Source: Glaciihabitans arcticus (lineage in GTDB: Bacteria; Actinomycetota; Actinomycetes; Actinomycetales; Microbacteriaceae). Taken from it: 64,000 nucleotides of DNA. Of this stretch, positions 24,142 through 31,729 are shown piece after piece. Made by a program: the position numbers and the translations under genes. The notes under the pieces are model-generated. The model was not told the origin of the DNA. It saw nothing but the letters and a program-made list of their open reading frames with translations, and did no database searches. The first letter of the stretch is position 1, and each line of letters opens with the position of its first letter. The stretch is from the NCBI RefSeq assembly GCF_004310685.1, contig NZ_SISG01000001.1, forward strand, positions 1,798,001 through 1,862,000, in the 5' to 3' direction.

Positions 24142-24837
24142 ATGGGGACATCCGACGCACGCGTAGACATCGTTCTGCCGTGTCTCAACGAGGCACGCGC
24201 TCTGCCGTGGATCCTCGCCCGCCTTCCCGAGGGGTACCGCGCGATCGTCGTCGACAACGGGTCCACCGATGACTCCGCCGAGGTAGCCCGCAGCCTGGGC
24301 GCTCTTGTCGTGACCGAAGAACGCCGCGGCTTCGGATCCGCGGCCCACGCGGGCCTGCTCGCCGCGACCGCGCCCATCGTCGCCTTCTGCGACGCGGATG
24401 CCTCGATGGACACCCGCGACCTGCCGCTCGTCGTCGACCCGGTGGCCGCCGGAGAGGTCGACCTGGTGCTCGGCCGCCGCCGCCCCACGACCCGTTCCGC
24501 CTGGCCCCTGCACGCCCGTATTGCCAACCGCAGCCTCGCTTTTCTCATGCGCAGGGCGACGAAGCTCGACCTGCACGACCTCGGTCCGATGCGCGCAGCG
24601 AAGCGCGAGGCGCTGCTCTCCCTCGACCTGCAGGATCGCCGCAGCGGCTACCCGCTCGAGATGGTGCTGCGCGCGAATTCGGCGGGCTGGCGCATCCGGG
24701 AGATCGACGCCCCGTACGCGCCGCGGGTCGGCCGCTCGAAGGTGACCGGCACGGTGCGCGGAACCATCACCGCCGTGACCGACATGTCCCGTCTGCTCGC
24801 GGAGGAGCGCAGCCGCCGCACGGGAGTGACGTCGTGA
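24142..24837 (+). CDS. Glycosyltransferase family 2
   Basis: A 231-residue GT-A enzyme. Seen: VDIVLPCLNEARALPWIL, VVDNGSTDDSAEVARSLGA, the DAD motif in FCDADASMD, and LGRRRPTTRSAWPLHARIANRS, followed by HDLGPMRAAKR. This pattern is that of dolichyl-phosphate-glucose/mannose synthase-like transferases that feed polyprenyl-phosphate sugars to membrane GT-C enzymes, of which this window holds three. GTG of the next gene overlaps its stop, so the proteins are made together. Confidence 0.88.
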   Translation: MGTSDARVDIVLPCLNEARALPWILARLPEGYRAIVVDNGSTDDSAEVARSLGALVVTEERRGFGSAAHAGLLAATAPIVAFCDADASMDTRDLPLVVDPVAAGEVDLVLGRRRPTTRSAWPLHARIANRSLAFLMRRATKLDLHDLGPMRAAKREALLSLDLQDRRSGYPLEMVLRANSAGWRIREIDAPYAPRVGRSKVTGTVRGTITAVTDMSRLLAEERSRRTGVTS

Positions 24838-25457
24838 CCACGCTCATCATCATCGCCAAGGAAACCATCGCCGGCCGGGTCAAGACGCGGCTGCATCCGC
24901 CGCTCTCCCTCGAGCAGGCAGCGGTCGTCGCGGCCGCCGCACTCGCCGATACCTTCACCGCGATGGCCGATCTGCAGGCAACTCGCAGAATTCTCTTCTT
25001 CGATGGCAACCGGCAGCCCCTCGGCTCCGAACCCTACGAAATGACACCTCAACCTTCAGGCACCCTCGACGAGCGACTCGCGGCGATCTTCGACGCGAGC
25101 GACGGCCCGACGCTGCTCATCGGCATGGACACCCCGCAGGTTCGCGCCTCCGACCTCGCCCCGGCATTCGACGCCTGGCCCGATGACGTCGACGCCTTCT
25201 ACGGCCCGGCGCACGACGGCGGCTTCTGGGCGCTCGGCATGGCCGACCCGCGCGGTGACCTGATTCGCGGCGTTCCGATGTCGCGGGATGACACGGGCGC
25301 TATCCAGCAGCAAAGACTCGCGGATGCCGGCCTCAGGGTGTCCCTGCTGCCGACCCTCACCGATGTCGACACGATCATCTCCGCGCGCGAGGTGGCGCGC
25401 ATCGCACCCGACGGAACCTTCGCTGCAACGCTGGCGGGATTCGGGCAGCTCTCGTGA
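24834..25457 (+). CDS. DUF2064 / TIGR04282-type nucleotidyl- or glycosyltransferase
   Basis: A 207-residue GT-A-like domain. Seen: IIAKETIAGRVKTRL at the N-terminus (a nucleotide-binding loop as in MobA-like enzymes), LLIGMDTPQVRASDL, and the acidic motif in GPAHDGGFWALG. Some members are annotated as arsenosugar-related glycosyltransferases because of their neighbours in other bacteria; no arsenosugar genes are seen here. Starts with a GTG overlapping the GT2 stop and overlaps the methyltransferase start likewise. The acceptor is unknown. Confidence 0.8.
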   Translation: MTTLIIIAKETIAGRVKTRLHPPLSLEQAAVVAAAALADTFTAMADLQATRRILFFDGNRQPLGSEPYEMTPQPSGTLDERLAAIFDASDGPTLLIGMDTPQVRASDLAPAFDAWPDDVDAFYGPAHDGGFWALGMADPRGDLIRGVPMSRDDTGAIQQQRLADAGLRVSLLPTLTDVDTIISAREVARIAPDGTFAATLAGFGQLS

Positions 25458-26146
25458 CCAGCTACGACGACTCCACCTACCCGACCCAGCCGACCTTCGG
25501 CTCCGGCGGGGACGAGCCCTACGCGAACGCCCTACGCGGCAACGCCCCGGTGACCCTGGTCAAGCAGGAGTCGCAGGGCTCCCTGCTGACCCGCACCACC
25601 ATGGACGTCTCGCGGTGGAACGCCGAGGCGGACGACGCGGATCTCAGCCTGCTGCGCGCCGCGACCGGGCCACTTCTCGACATCGGCTGCGGCCCCGGAC
25701 GTATGGTGCGCGCCGCGCGCGACGTCGGACTCGAGGTGCTCGGCATCGACGTCTCCGCGACGGCCATCGAGATCGCCCGCGAGGCCGGGCTCGACGTACT
25801 GCACGGCTCCATCTTCGAGGCGGTCCCCCGCGAGGGCGAGTGGCAGACGGCTCTGCTCGTCGACGGCAACGTCGGCATCGGTGGGGATGTCTCGGCGCTC
25901 CTCGAGCGCTGTACCCAGCTTCTGACGCCCACCGGCGACCTCGTGGTCGAGCTGCACTCCGACAAGAGCCGGGACATCCAGTTCACCGCCACGCTTCTCG
26001 ACACGCGCGGAGGCGAGAGCGAGTCGTTCCCGTGGGCCGAGATCGGACTCGACGCGATCGTCGAACTCGGTGCCCGCCACGGGCTCGAGCTTCGTCAGTC
26101 CTGGGTCAGCGGCGAACGCGCCTTCTGCCGCCTCAGCGCGAGGTAG
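25454..26146 (+). CDS. Class I SAM-dependent methyltransferase
   Basis: A 230-residue Rossmann methyltransferase. Seen: motif I LLDIGCGPGRMVRA, motif II VLGIDVSATAIEIA, and the LLVDGNVGIGGD segment, plus an N-terminal extension of about 60 polar residues. It ends the GTGA-coupled chain behind the DUF2064 gene, so it probably methylates the product of those transferases. Its last 52 nt overlap the 3' end of the converging membrane protein gene. Methylation yields S-adenosylhomocysteine, not MTA, so it does not explain the presence of mtnP. Confidence 0.87.
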   Translation: MTSYDDSTYPTQPTFGSGGDEPYANALRGNAPVTLVKQESQGSLLTRTTMDVSRWNAEADDADLSLLRAATGPLLDIGCGPGRMVRAARDVGLEVLGIDVSATAIEIAREAGLDVLHGSIFEAVPREGEWQTALLVDGNVGIGGDVSALLERCTQLLTPTGDLVVELHSDKSRDIQFTATLLDTRGGESESFPWAEIGLDAIVELGARHGLELRQSWVSGERAFCRLSAR

Positions 26147-26550
26147 GCGCCGGCCGCTCCGGCCGTGAGCACGGCGAGCACCGCGAGGAACAGCACGAGG
26201 TTCAGTGTGTAGTCCAGCGGCAGCAGTGTCGCGTTGGCGGAGCCGATGGCCTTCTTGAGAATCTCGGGCACCACGATCAGCACGATGATCGAGCCGACGA
26301 CGAGCGCACCCTGCACGATCAGCAGCAGCACGACCGGCACACTCTTGCTCGCCCGGCGGAACAGCAGCACGATCGCGAACACGGTGGGCGCGATGATGCC
26401 GTCGTGAACGATGAGCGCGCCGAGCAACCAGGTGGCCAGGCCGAGGTAGCGCTTGGGGTTGACGTCATCGAGCAGCGTGAGGCCGCCGACCGCGAGCAGC
26501 CCGACCCCCACCACGATGAGGGCGATCTGGATCTTCCGGGTGGAGCTCAC
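26095..26550 (-). CDS. Four-helix membrane protein, partner of the molybdopterin oxidoreductase
   Basis: Not recognised as a named family. Seen in 151 residues: four hydrophobic segments (around 9-27, 36-60, 70-92, 112-133) with short polar loops and a basic C-terminal tail, so N and C termini are cytoplasmic by the positive-inside rule. The GTG start shares one base with the stop of the oxidoreductase upstream, so the two are made together; it may anchor the enzyme or carry a quinone site. No heme-ligand pattern is evident. The 3' end overlaps the methyltransferase gene on the other strand. Confidence 0.75.
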   Translation of the reverse strand: MSSTRKIQIALIVVGVGLLAVGGLTLLDDVNPKRYLGLATWLLGALIVHDGIIAPTVFAIVLLFRRASKSVPVVLLLIVQGALVVGSIIVLIVVPEILKKAIGSANATLLPLDYTLNLVLFLAVLAVLTAGAAGAYLALRRQKARSPLTQD

Positions 26551-27812
26551 TAGGTCATCTCGATTCTGCTGAGCCACTTGGTCTGCAGCACACCGGGGCG
26601 TCCGGGGGCGATCATGCGGGCGGGGTAGCCGTGGTCGAGGTCGAGTTCCTCGCCGTTGAGTTCGAGGGCGACGAGGGTCAGTTCGTCCTGTACGTACTCC
26701 GGTGGCATGTCCATCACCGCATAGTTGCTGTCCTGCTCCAGACTCGTGGCGCGAATGCTCGTGCCTGCCTTGCCGTCGACGGCAGCGACGAGGTCGCGCA
26801 GGCGCGGCCCCTTCCAACTCGCCATCTGGCTCCAGCCCTCGACGCAGGCGATCGGCAGCTCGACCTCGTACTGCGGCAGCTTGTGCAGCTCCTCGCGCGT
26901 GAAGGTGCGGATGACGTCGCCGTTCACCATGCTCAGCACCCAGCTCGCCGCGACTGCTGTCTCGGTCACCTTCGCCGCCTTGGCCGTGCGGTTCACGGGC
27001 AGCGCGTTCGGTCCGATGCCGTTCTTGCGCGGGCCGAAGATGTTGGCGACGTCGAGCACCCGGAAGGACTGTCCGGCGGTGAAGGTCACCACGGCGGCGC
27101 TGGCGATGCCGACGATGACGAGGAAGCCGCGTCGGTTGGTCTCGGGTGCCGGCTCGGGGTTCTCGTCGATCCACCTGAAGAGCTTGCCGGTGAGGCCGCG
27201 GCTCGGCACGTCGGATCCGGGCGAGGGCTGGTCGACATACTCCTGGTGCACGACGAGCGCACCCTTCTCGTCGACGTTGTCCTTGCGGCGCCAGTACTTC
27301 TGGATCGTGGGCAGCTTCACGGCGATGTGGATCGCGAGCGAGCCGATGATCACGAACGACAGCGCGTAGTGCGTCTGGCGGAACGGGAAGGGGAACAGCG
27401 CGTACCACTGGTATGTGTTCAGAAGACCGGTGACGATCTGCACGATCGAGGTGGAGACGAAGACGGCAATCGAGGCGCGTTCGAGAAACTGCGGGAAGGA
27501 GCGGATCGGCGGCGTCTGGAACAGCTCGGGGAAGATCGAGTACAGCTTCGCGAACAACAGCGGGAAGCACAGGATGCCGGCCGTGATGTGGATGCCCTGG
27601 CTCACTTGGTAGATAAAGATCGGCCTGGTCGGGAACACCATCCAGGGCAGCGGCTCCTGCAGGAAGTGGCTGAAGATTCCCGTACCGAAGCAGATCAGGA
27701 AGGCGAGCCCGAGCAGGCGGCCGATGACGACGGCCGTACGGGCGTTACGGGAGGGAGCCGCGAGCGCGCTGCGGATCTGGTGGAGGAGCTTCTGCACTCG
27801 CCACGCGATCAT
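26550..27812 (-). CDS. Membrane-anchored molybdopterin-dependent oxidoreductase (sulfite-oxidase fold)
   Basis: 420 residues in two parts. The first about 230 hold several membrane helices with His residues (GIHITAGIL, QTHYALSFVIIGSLAIHI) resembling a cytochrome b561-type unit. After a TNRRGFLVIVG signal-anchor segment follows a catalytic domain with the Mo-ligating Cys in LPIACVEGWSQM and the DLDHGYPARMIAPGRPGVLQTKWL pattern of YedY/sulfite-oxidase-like proteins. It would face the outside and pass electrons through the membrane part. ATG at 27812 is chosen because GAGGGG precedes it. Substrate unknown; YedY homologues reduce oxidised methionine, others oxidise sulfite. Confidence 0.85.
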   Translation of the reverse strand: MIAWRVQKLLHQIRSALAAPSRNARTAVVIGRLLGLAFLICFGTGIFSHFLQEPLPWMVFPTRPIFIYQVSQGIHITAGILCFPLLFAKLYSIFPELFQTPPIRSFPQFLERASIAVFVSTSIVQIVTGLLNTYQWYALFPFPFRQTHYALSFVIIGSLAIHIAVKLPTIQKYWRRKDNVDEKGALVVHQEYVDQPSPGSDVPSRGLTGKLFRWIDENPEPAPETNRRGFLVIVGIASAAVVTFTAGQSFRVLDVANIFGPRKNGIGPNALPVNRTAKAAKVTETAVAASWVLSMVNGDVIRTFTREELHKLPQYEVELPIACVEGWSQMASWKGPRLRDLVAAVDGKAGTSIRATSLEQDSNYAVMDMPPEYVQDELTLVALELNGEELDLDHGYPARMIAPGRPGVLQTKWLSRIEMT

Positions 27813-27888
27813 CCGGTTACGCCCCTCGTTCGTCGTGCTGTCTCTCAGGCTATTCGGAACCGAGGGCGATTCCGACAGTATAGGAAGT

Positions 27889-29289
27889 GTGCGCACCTTC
27901 CTGACAGGGATCCTCGTCGCCGCCCTCGCGGTCGGCACGGCGCTCTCGGTGACCCTCCTCCCCTTCTATGACGAGAAGAAGGGGGATGTCGCACCCATCG
28001 TCTACGTCACAGCCGGGCTCTGGATCGTGTTCGCCCTCGCCGTGCTCGCGCTGCGGGCAGTACCCGCGCGCGCGGCCGTCATCCTCATCATCACCGGATC
28101 GATCGCTATCTCGGGTGCCGCCATGTTCGGGCCTCCGAACACGAGCACGGACTCGGCGCGCTACGCGTGGGACGGCATCGTGCAGAACGCCGGGCACTCG
28201 CCCTATGAGTACGTGCCCGCCGACCCGGCACTGGAGGGGCTGCGGCCCGAGTGGCTGTTCCCCGCACCGGTCACCGGCGCGGACGGCGAGCTCGAGTGTG
28301 TGGGGTCGCGTATTCTCACCTCCACAGAGGTAGGTACCGGCGACATCCTCTGCACGGCTCTCAATCGCGCGCCGGTGCCGACCATCTACCCGCCGACGAG
28401 CGAGCTGGTGTTCGCGGGCGTGCGGGCGCTGGTGAGCCCGGATGCCGAATACTGGCCGATGCAGGCGCTCGGCGCCCTGCTCAGCATCGCGATGACGGCG
28501 CTGCTCGTGCGAGAGCTGCGCCGGCGCGAGCTCGACGTGCGCTGGGCCGCGCTCTGGGCGTGGTGCCCGCTCGTAGCGACCGAGGCGGTGACGAACTCGC
28601 ATATCGACATCGTGGGAGCGTTCCTGCTCGTCGTCGCGACAGTGCTCGTGTCGCAGGGACGACGCTGGCGGGGCGGTATCGCACTCGGTGCCGCGATCGC
28701 CGCGAAGCTCATCCCGGTGATCGGTGCGCCCGCCCTGCTGCGCGGACAGGGCTGGAAGGTCATCGTCGGGTCGATCGCGGCCTTCGCCGTTCTCTACGTT
28801 CCCTATGTGATCGCGAGCGGGCCGAGCGTGCTCGGCTACCTGCCCGGTTACCTCAGCGAGGAGGGTTACGAGTCGGGCGACCGGTTCGTGTTGTTCTCCT
28901 GGTTCGCCGACGGGATCGCCGGCGTCATCATCGTGGGCCTCATCGTCGCGGTGACGGCGGCGCTCGTCTGGTGGAAAACCGATCCGACCAACCCGTGGCT
29001 GGGCCAGACCATCATGATCGGCGTTGTGCTGATGGCGGTCACCCCGCGCTACCCCTGGTACGCCCTGCTGCTGGTGCCGATGGTGGCCATGTCGGGACGC
29101 TGGGAGTGGCTCGCGGTGCCCCTCGCACTGACCGCCCGCCTGCTGCTTCCCACCGTGGATGTGGCCCGCTGGAGCATGATTGGGGCAATCCTGATAGTCG
29201 GATTGGTCACCGTTTATCGCCTCCGACCCCAATGGTTTACTGGCATCGGGGCACATTCGGAACAATCCGGTTTGGTAACAAAACGGTAA
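27889..29289 (+). CDS. Polytopic glycosyltransferase, GT87/DUF2029-like
   Basis: About 466 residues with at least nine membrane segments and a large extracytoplasmic loop containing YAWDGIVQNAGHSPYEYVPAD, where the DG/Asp region fits the catalytic loop of polyprenyl-phosphate-mannose-dependent GT-C enzymes. The GTG at 27889 is preferred because the frame upstream is not membrane-like and CAGTAT lies 7 nt before; an earlier start cannot be excluded. Divergent from the oxidoreductase. It could use the polyprenyl-phosphate sugar made by the GT2 nearby for lipoglycan or glycoprotein synthesis. Confidence 0.8.
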   Translation: MRTFLTGILVAALAVGTALSVTLLPFYDEKKGDVAPIVYVTAGLWIVFALAVLALRAVPARAAVILIITGSIAISGAAMFGPPNTSTDSARYAWDGIVQNAGHSPYEYVPADPALEGLRPEWLFPAPVTGADGELECVGSRILTSTEVGTGDILCTALNRAPVPTIYPPTSELVFAGVRALVSPDAEYWPMQALGALLSIAMTALLVRELRRRELDVRWAALWAWCPLVATEAVTNSHIDIVGAFLLVVATVLVSQGRRWRGGIALGAAIAAKLIPVIGAPALLRGQGWKVIVGSIAAFAVLYVPYVIASGPSVLGYLPGYLSEEGYESGDRFVLFSWFADGIAGVIIVGLIVAVTAALVWWKTDPTNPWLGQTIMIGVVLMAVTPRYPWYALLLVPMVAMSGRWEWLAVPLALTARLLLPTVDVARWSMIGAILIVGLVTVYRLRPQWFTGIGAHSEQSGLVTKR

Positions 29290-29301
29290 CAGAGCTACAT
29301 T
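29272..29301 (+). promoter_or_regulatory. Lipoprotein promoter
   Basis: TTGGTA (29272-29277) and TACATT (29296-29301) with an 18-nt spacer. They overlap the end of the upstream gene and would give a 5' leader of roughly 70 nt, unlike the leaderless norm here. Confidence 0.45.
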
Positions 29302-29310
29302 GCACCAAAC

Positions 29311-29367
29311 CCTTTGTGGGGTGGCGGCGAACCTCCATCACCACCGACAGTCACCACTTCACAAAGG
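29311..29367 (+). promoter_or_regulatory. Leader hairpin that covers the lipoprotein Shine-Dalgarno
   Basis: 29311-29324 pairs without a gap with 29354-29367: 12 Watson-Crick pairs and two G-U pairs, 29-nt loop. The 3' arm ends in ACAAAGG, most of the AAAGGA ribosome site 8 nt before the ATG. Folding would block translation, so the leader could be a thermosensor, a protein-binding site or a translational switch. Confidence 0.6.
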
Positions 29368-29376
29368 ATGAACATC

Positions 29377-30057
29377 ATGCGTAAGTTCCACAAGCTCTCC
29401 ATCGGTATCGCCGCCGCAAGCCTTCTGGTTGTCGGCCTCGCCGGCTGCTCGACTCCGGCCGACACCGAGACCGACACCCCCGACGCTCCCGCCGCTGAGG
29501 CAGACCCGACGCCCCTGGCCTCGATCCCCGAGCTCGCCGGTGTTGACACCCAGGTCACGCTCGACGCAGGCTTCCTCGAAGCAATCACCTCGCTCGGCCT
29601 CACCCCCGGAGTCATCGGCGACGCAACGCTGAGCGCAGAGGGCGTCCTCGCCTTCCCGATCACCGGTGGAAACGTTGACTACTACGACCCGGCCGAGGAC
29701 TACCGTCCCTACGTCCAGGGTTCCATCGAGCACGACGGCTCGGGTATCTCGCTCGACAACGGAACGATCAAGGTTGACCTGACCGACTTCCGCATCGACC
29801 CGGGAACGTCGCAGCTGTTCGCAACGGTTGAGGCCAACGGAGAGCTCGTCGGCAACGACGTCTACCTCTTCAACCTCGACGGCACCACGCTGAACCCGCT
29901 GGCCGAAGACGCTGACGGCAACGCAGTGCTCGAGGGCACCACGGTTCTGATCAGCCCGGACGCTGCAGCTCTCCTCAACGAGACCTACGGCACCGACGCA
30001 GTCACCGACCAGCTGGTCGTCGGCATCGCGAAGATCACCGCAAAGGCCGCAGCGTAA
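29377..30057 (+). CDS. Secreted lipoprotein, possibly abundant
   Basis: 226 residues. Seen: lipobox LAGC at the end of a signal peptide (Cys about residue 24), an acidic Pro/Thr linker, then a beta-rich domain with GGNVDYYDPAEDY, SIEHDGSGISLDNG and FRIDPGTSQLFATVEANG. The pattern resembles surface proteins of the HtaA type, but heme-binding residues are not evident, so I do not claim that. Codon use is restricted, as in strongly expressed genes. It has its own promoter, a structured leader and a terminator, so it is a stand-alone gene between two glycosyltransferase genes. Confidence 0.8.
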   Translation: MRKFHKLSIGIAAASLLVVGLAGCSTPADTETDTPDAPAAEADPTPLASIPELAGVDTQVTLDAGFLEAITSLGLTPGVIGDATLSAEGVLAFPITGGNVDYYDPAEDYRPYVQGSIEHDGSGISLDNGTIKVDLTDFRIDPGTSQLFATVEANGELVGNDVYLFNLDGTTLNPLAEDADGNAVLEGTTVLISPDAAALLNETYGTDAVTDQLVVGIAKITAKAAA

Positions 30058-30075
30058 TCTGCACCATTGCCTGAG

Positions 30076-30105
30076 AGGCCCGCTCCGCATACGTGGAGCG
30101 GGCCT
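30076..30105 (+). terminator. Rho-independent terminator of the lipoprotein gene
   Basis: AGGCCCGCTCC pairs perfectly with GGAGCGGGCCT over an 8-nt loop, followed by TTCGT. An 11-bp GC stem 18 nt after the stop codon. Confidence 0.8.
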
Positions 30106-30175
30106 TTCGTCACTTAGCCTCGAATAGTGCGTCTCCTCCGCTTCACATCCGCCTCACGCAACGAAAGGGTCCGAC

Positions 30176-31729
30176 ATGACCGGCCTGCTCGAGCGTGAGA
30201 CACGTTCCATCCCCATCGTCACCCCGTCCCGTCGCACCCCCATCGAGGTGCTGGATGCGGTATCCCGTCACCGGGCCTTCGCCCCGCTCACGGTCGGAGC
30301 CGTCGCGCTCCTCGTCTCGCTGATCGGCATCACCCGCCCGTCCCTCTGGTACGACGAGGCGGCCACCGTCACCGCGACGACACGTAGCTGGGCCCAGCTC
30401 TGGGACATGCTGCAGACAGTGGATGCCGTCCACGCGCTCTACTACTTCATCATCCACGCGGTCTTCGAACTGGTCGGCTACTCGCCCCTGGCCCTGCGCG
30501 CCCCGAGCGCCATCGCCGTGGGAGCCGCCGCCGCACTGATCGTGCTGCTCGCCCGCGAGTTCCGCCGCCCCACGCTCGGCGTGATCGCCGGCCTCGTCTT
30601 CGCCATCCTGCCCCGCACGATCTGGATGGGCGGCGAGGGCCGCTCGTTCGCCCTCTCCACGGCGCTGGCCGTGCTCGTGACCCTGCTGCTCGTGCGGGCC
30701 GTCAGTCGCCCCAGCACCCGCCTCTGGATCGTCTACGCGGTCGTGGTCGTCTTCTCCTGCGTGCTGTTCGTCTACGTCGCCCTCGTCGTCGTCGCCCACG
30801 CCATCACGATGGCCGTGTGGTGGCTGCGTCGCCCGCCGGCCCTTCGTGGCACGGTGCTGCGCGACTGGGTGATCGCAGCGGGGTCCGCGACGCTCGTGCT
30901 GTCGCCGTTCATCCTGTTCGTGCGCAGCCAGGCCGCGCAGGTGCAGTGGATCCCCGAGATCTCCAAGCGCACCCTCGACTACGTGTTCGTCAAGCAGTTC
31001 TTCTTCGACAGTGAACCGTTCGCCTGGGTCGGCTGGATCCTGCTCGCCGTGGGCGCCGTCGCCCTCCTGCGCACCGCCGCGAGCCGTTCGCTCGCCGCCG
31101 TGCTGCTCCCCGTACTGGTGGTGCCGAGTATCATCCTGCTCGGCATCACCGCTTTTACCGACATGGACCTGTACTCACCGCGCTATGTCGCCCTGACGAT
31201 GCCGTTCGTGGCATTGACGATCGGCGCCGCAATCGACTGGCTCCCGCGACGTCGCCTCGCGGTGCTCGCCATCGCGGCGCTCCTGGGTCTCGCGATTCCG
31301 CAGCTCGGCGAGCTGCGAGAGGTCGAGGCGAAGCAGAACACCGCGTGGTCGATGGTTGCCGACACCGTCGGCGCCGAGCGGGCACTGGATGCGCCGGGCA
31401 CCACCACCGCGATCATCTGGGGCAATCTCAAGCGCCACCCACTCGCGACGGCCCGCGTCGTCTCCTATGCCTACCCCGCCGCATTCGAGGGCACGGTGGA
31501 TGTCACGCTCGAGACGCCGGCCGCCGAGTCGTACCGCCTGTGGGAGAAGCGCGGCAAGCTCGCCGAGCATCTCGACCGGCTCGACGGCGCGGAAGTCACC
31601 TACCTGATCACAAGCATCACGCGGGATCGCCGCCCGGCGACCACGGAGTTCCTCGAGGCCGAGGGCTTCCGCCTCGTCTCGAGCGAGACGATGGCCGACC
31701 TCAACGTGCTGCGGTTCGAGCGCCGCTAG
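30176..31729 (+). CDS. GT39-like membrane glycosyltransferase
   Basis: 517 residues, about ten membrane segments. Seen: the first extracytoplasmic loop starts with RPSLWYDEAATVTATTR, where the DE pair is the catalytic signature of PMT/GT39-like GT-C enzymes, then HALYYFIIH. A soluble C-terminal domain of about 140 residues follows. GAAAGG precedes the ATG. Likely moves a sugar from a polyprenyl-phosphate donor to an exported lipid or protein. Its TAG stop shares four bases (CTAG) with the stop of the converging oxidoreductase. Confidence 0.85.
   Translation: MTGLLERETRSIPIVTPSRRTPIEVLDAVSRHRAFAPLTVGAVALLVSLIGITRPSLWYDEAATVTATTRSWAQLWDMLQTVDAVHALYYFIIHAVFELVGYSPLALRAPSAIAVGAAAALIVLLAREFRRPTLGVIAGLVFAILPRTIWMGGEGRSFALSTALAVLVTLLLVRAVSRPSTRLWIVYAVVVVFSCVLFVYVALVVVAHAITMAVWWLRRPPALRGTVLRDWVIAAGSATLVLSPFILFVRSQAAQVQWIPEISKRTLDYVFVKQFFFDSEPFAWVGWILLAVGAVALLRTAASRSLAAVLLPVLVVPSIILLGITAFTDMDLYSPRYVALTMPFVALTIGAAIDWLPRRRLAVLAIAALLGLAIPQLGELREVEAKQNTAWSMVADTVGAERALDAPGTTTAIIWGNLKRHPLATARVVSYAYPAAFEGTVDVTLETPAAESYRLWEKRGKLAEHLDRLDGAEVTYLITSITRDRRPATTEFLEAEGFRLVSSETMADLNVLRFERR

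Noticed and set aside
29377-30057. Heme-binding HtaA-like assignment for the lipoprotein
   Set aside because: The strand pattern is similar, but the Tyr/His pair needed for heme is not evident and no heme-uptake genes are nearby.
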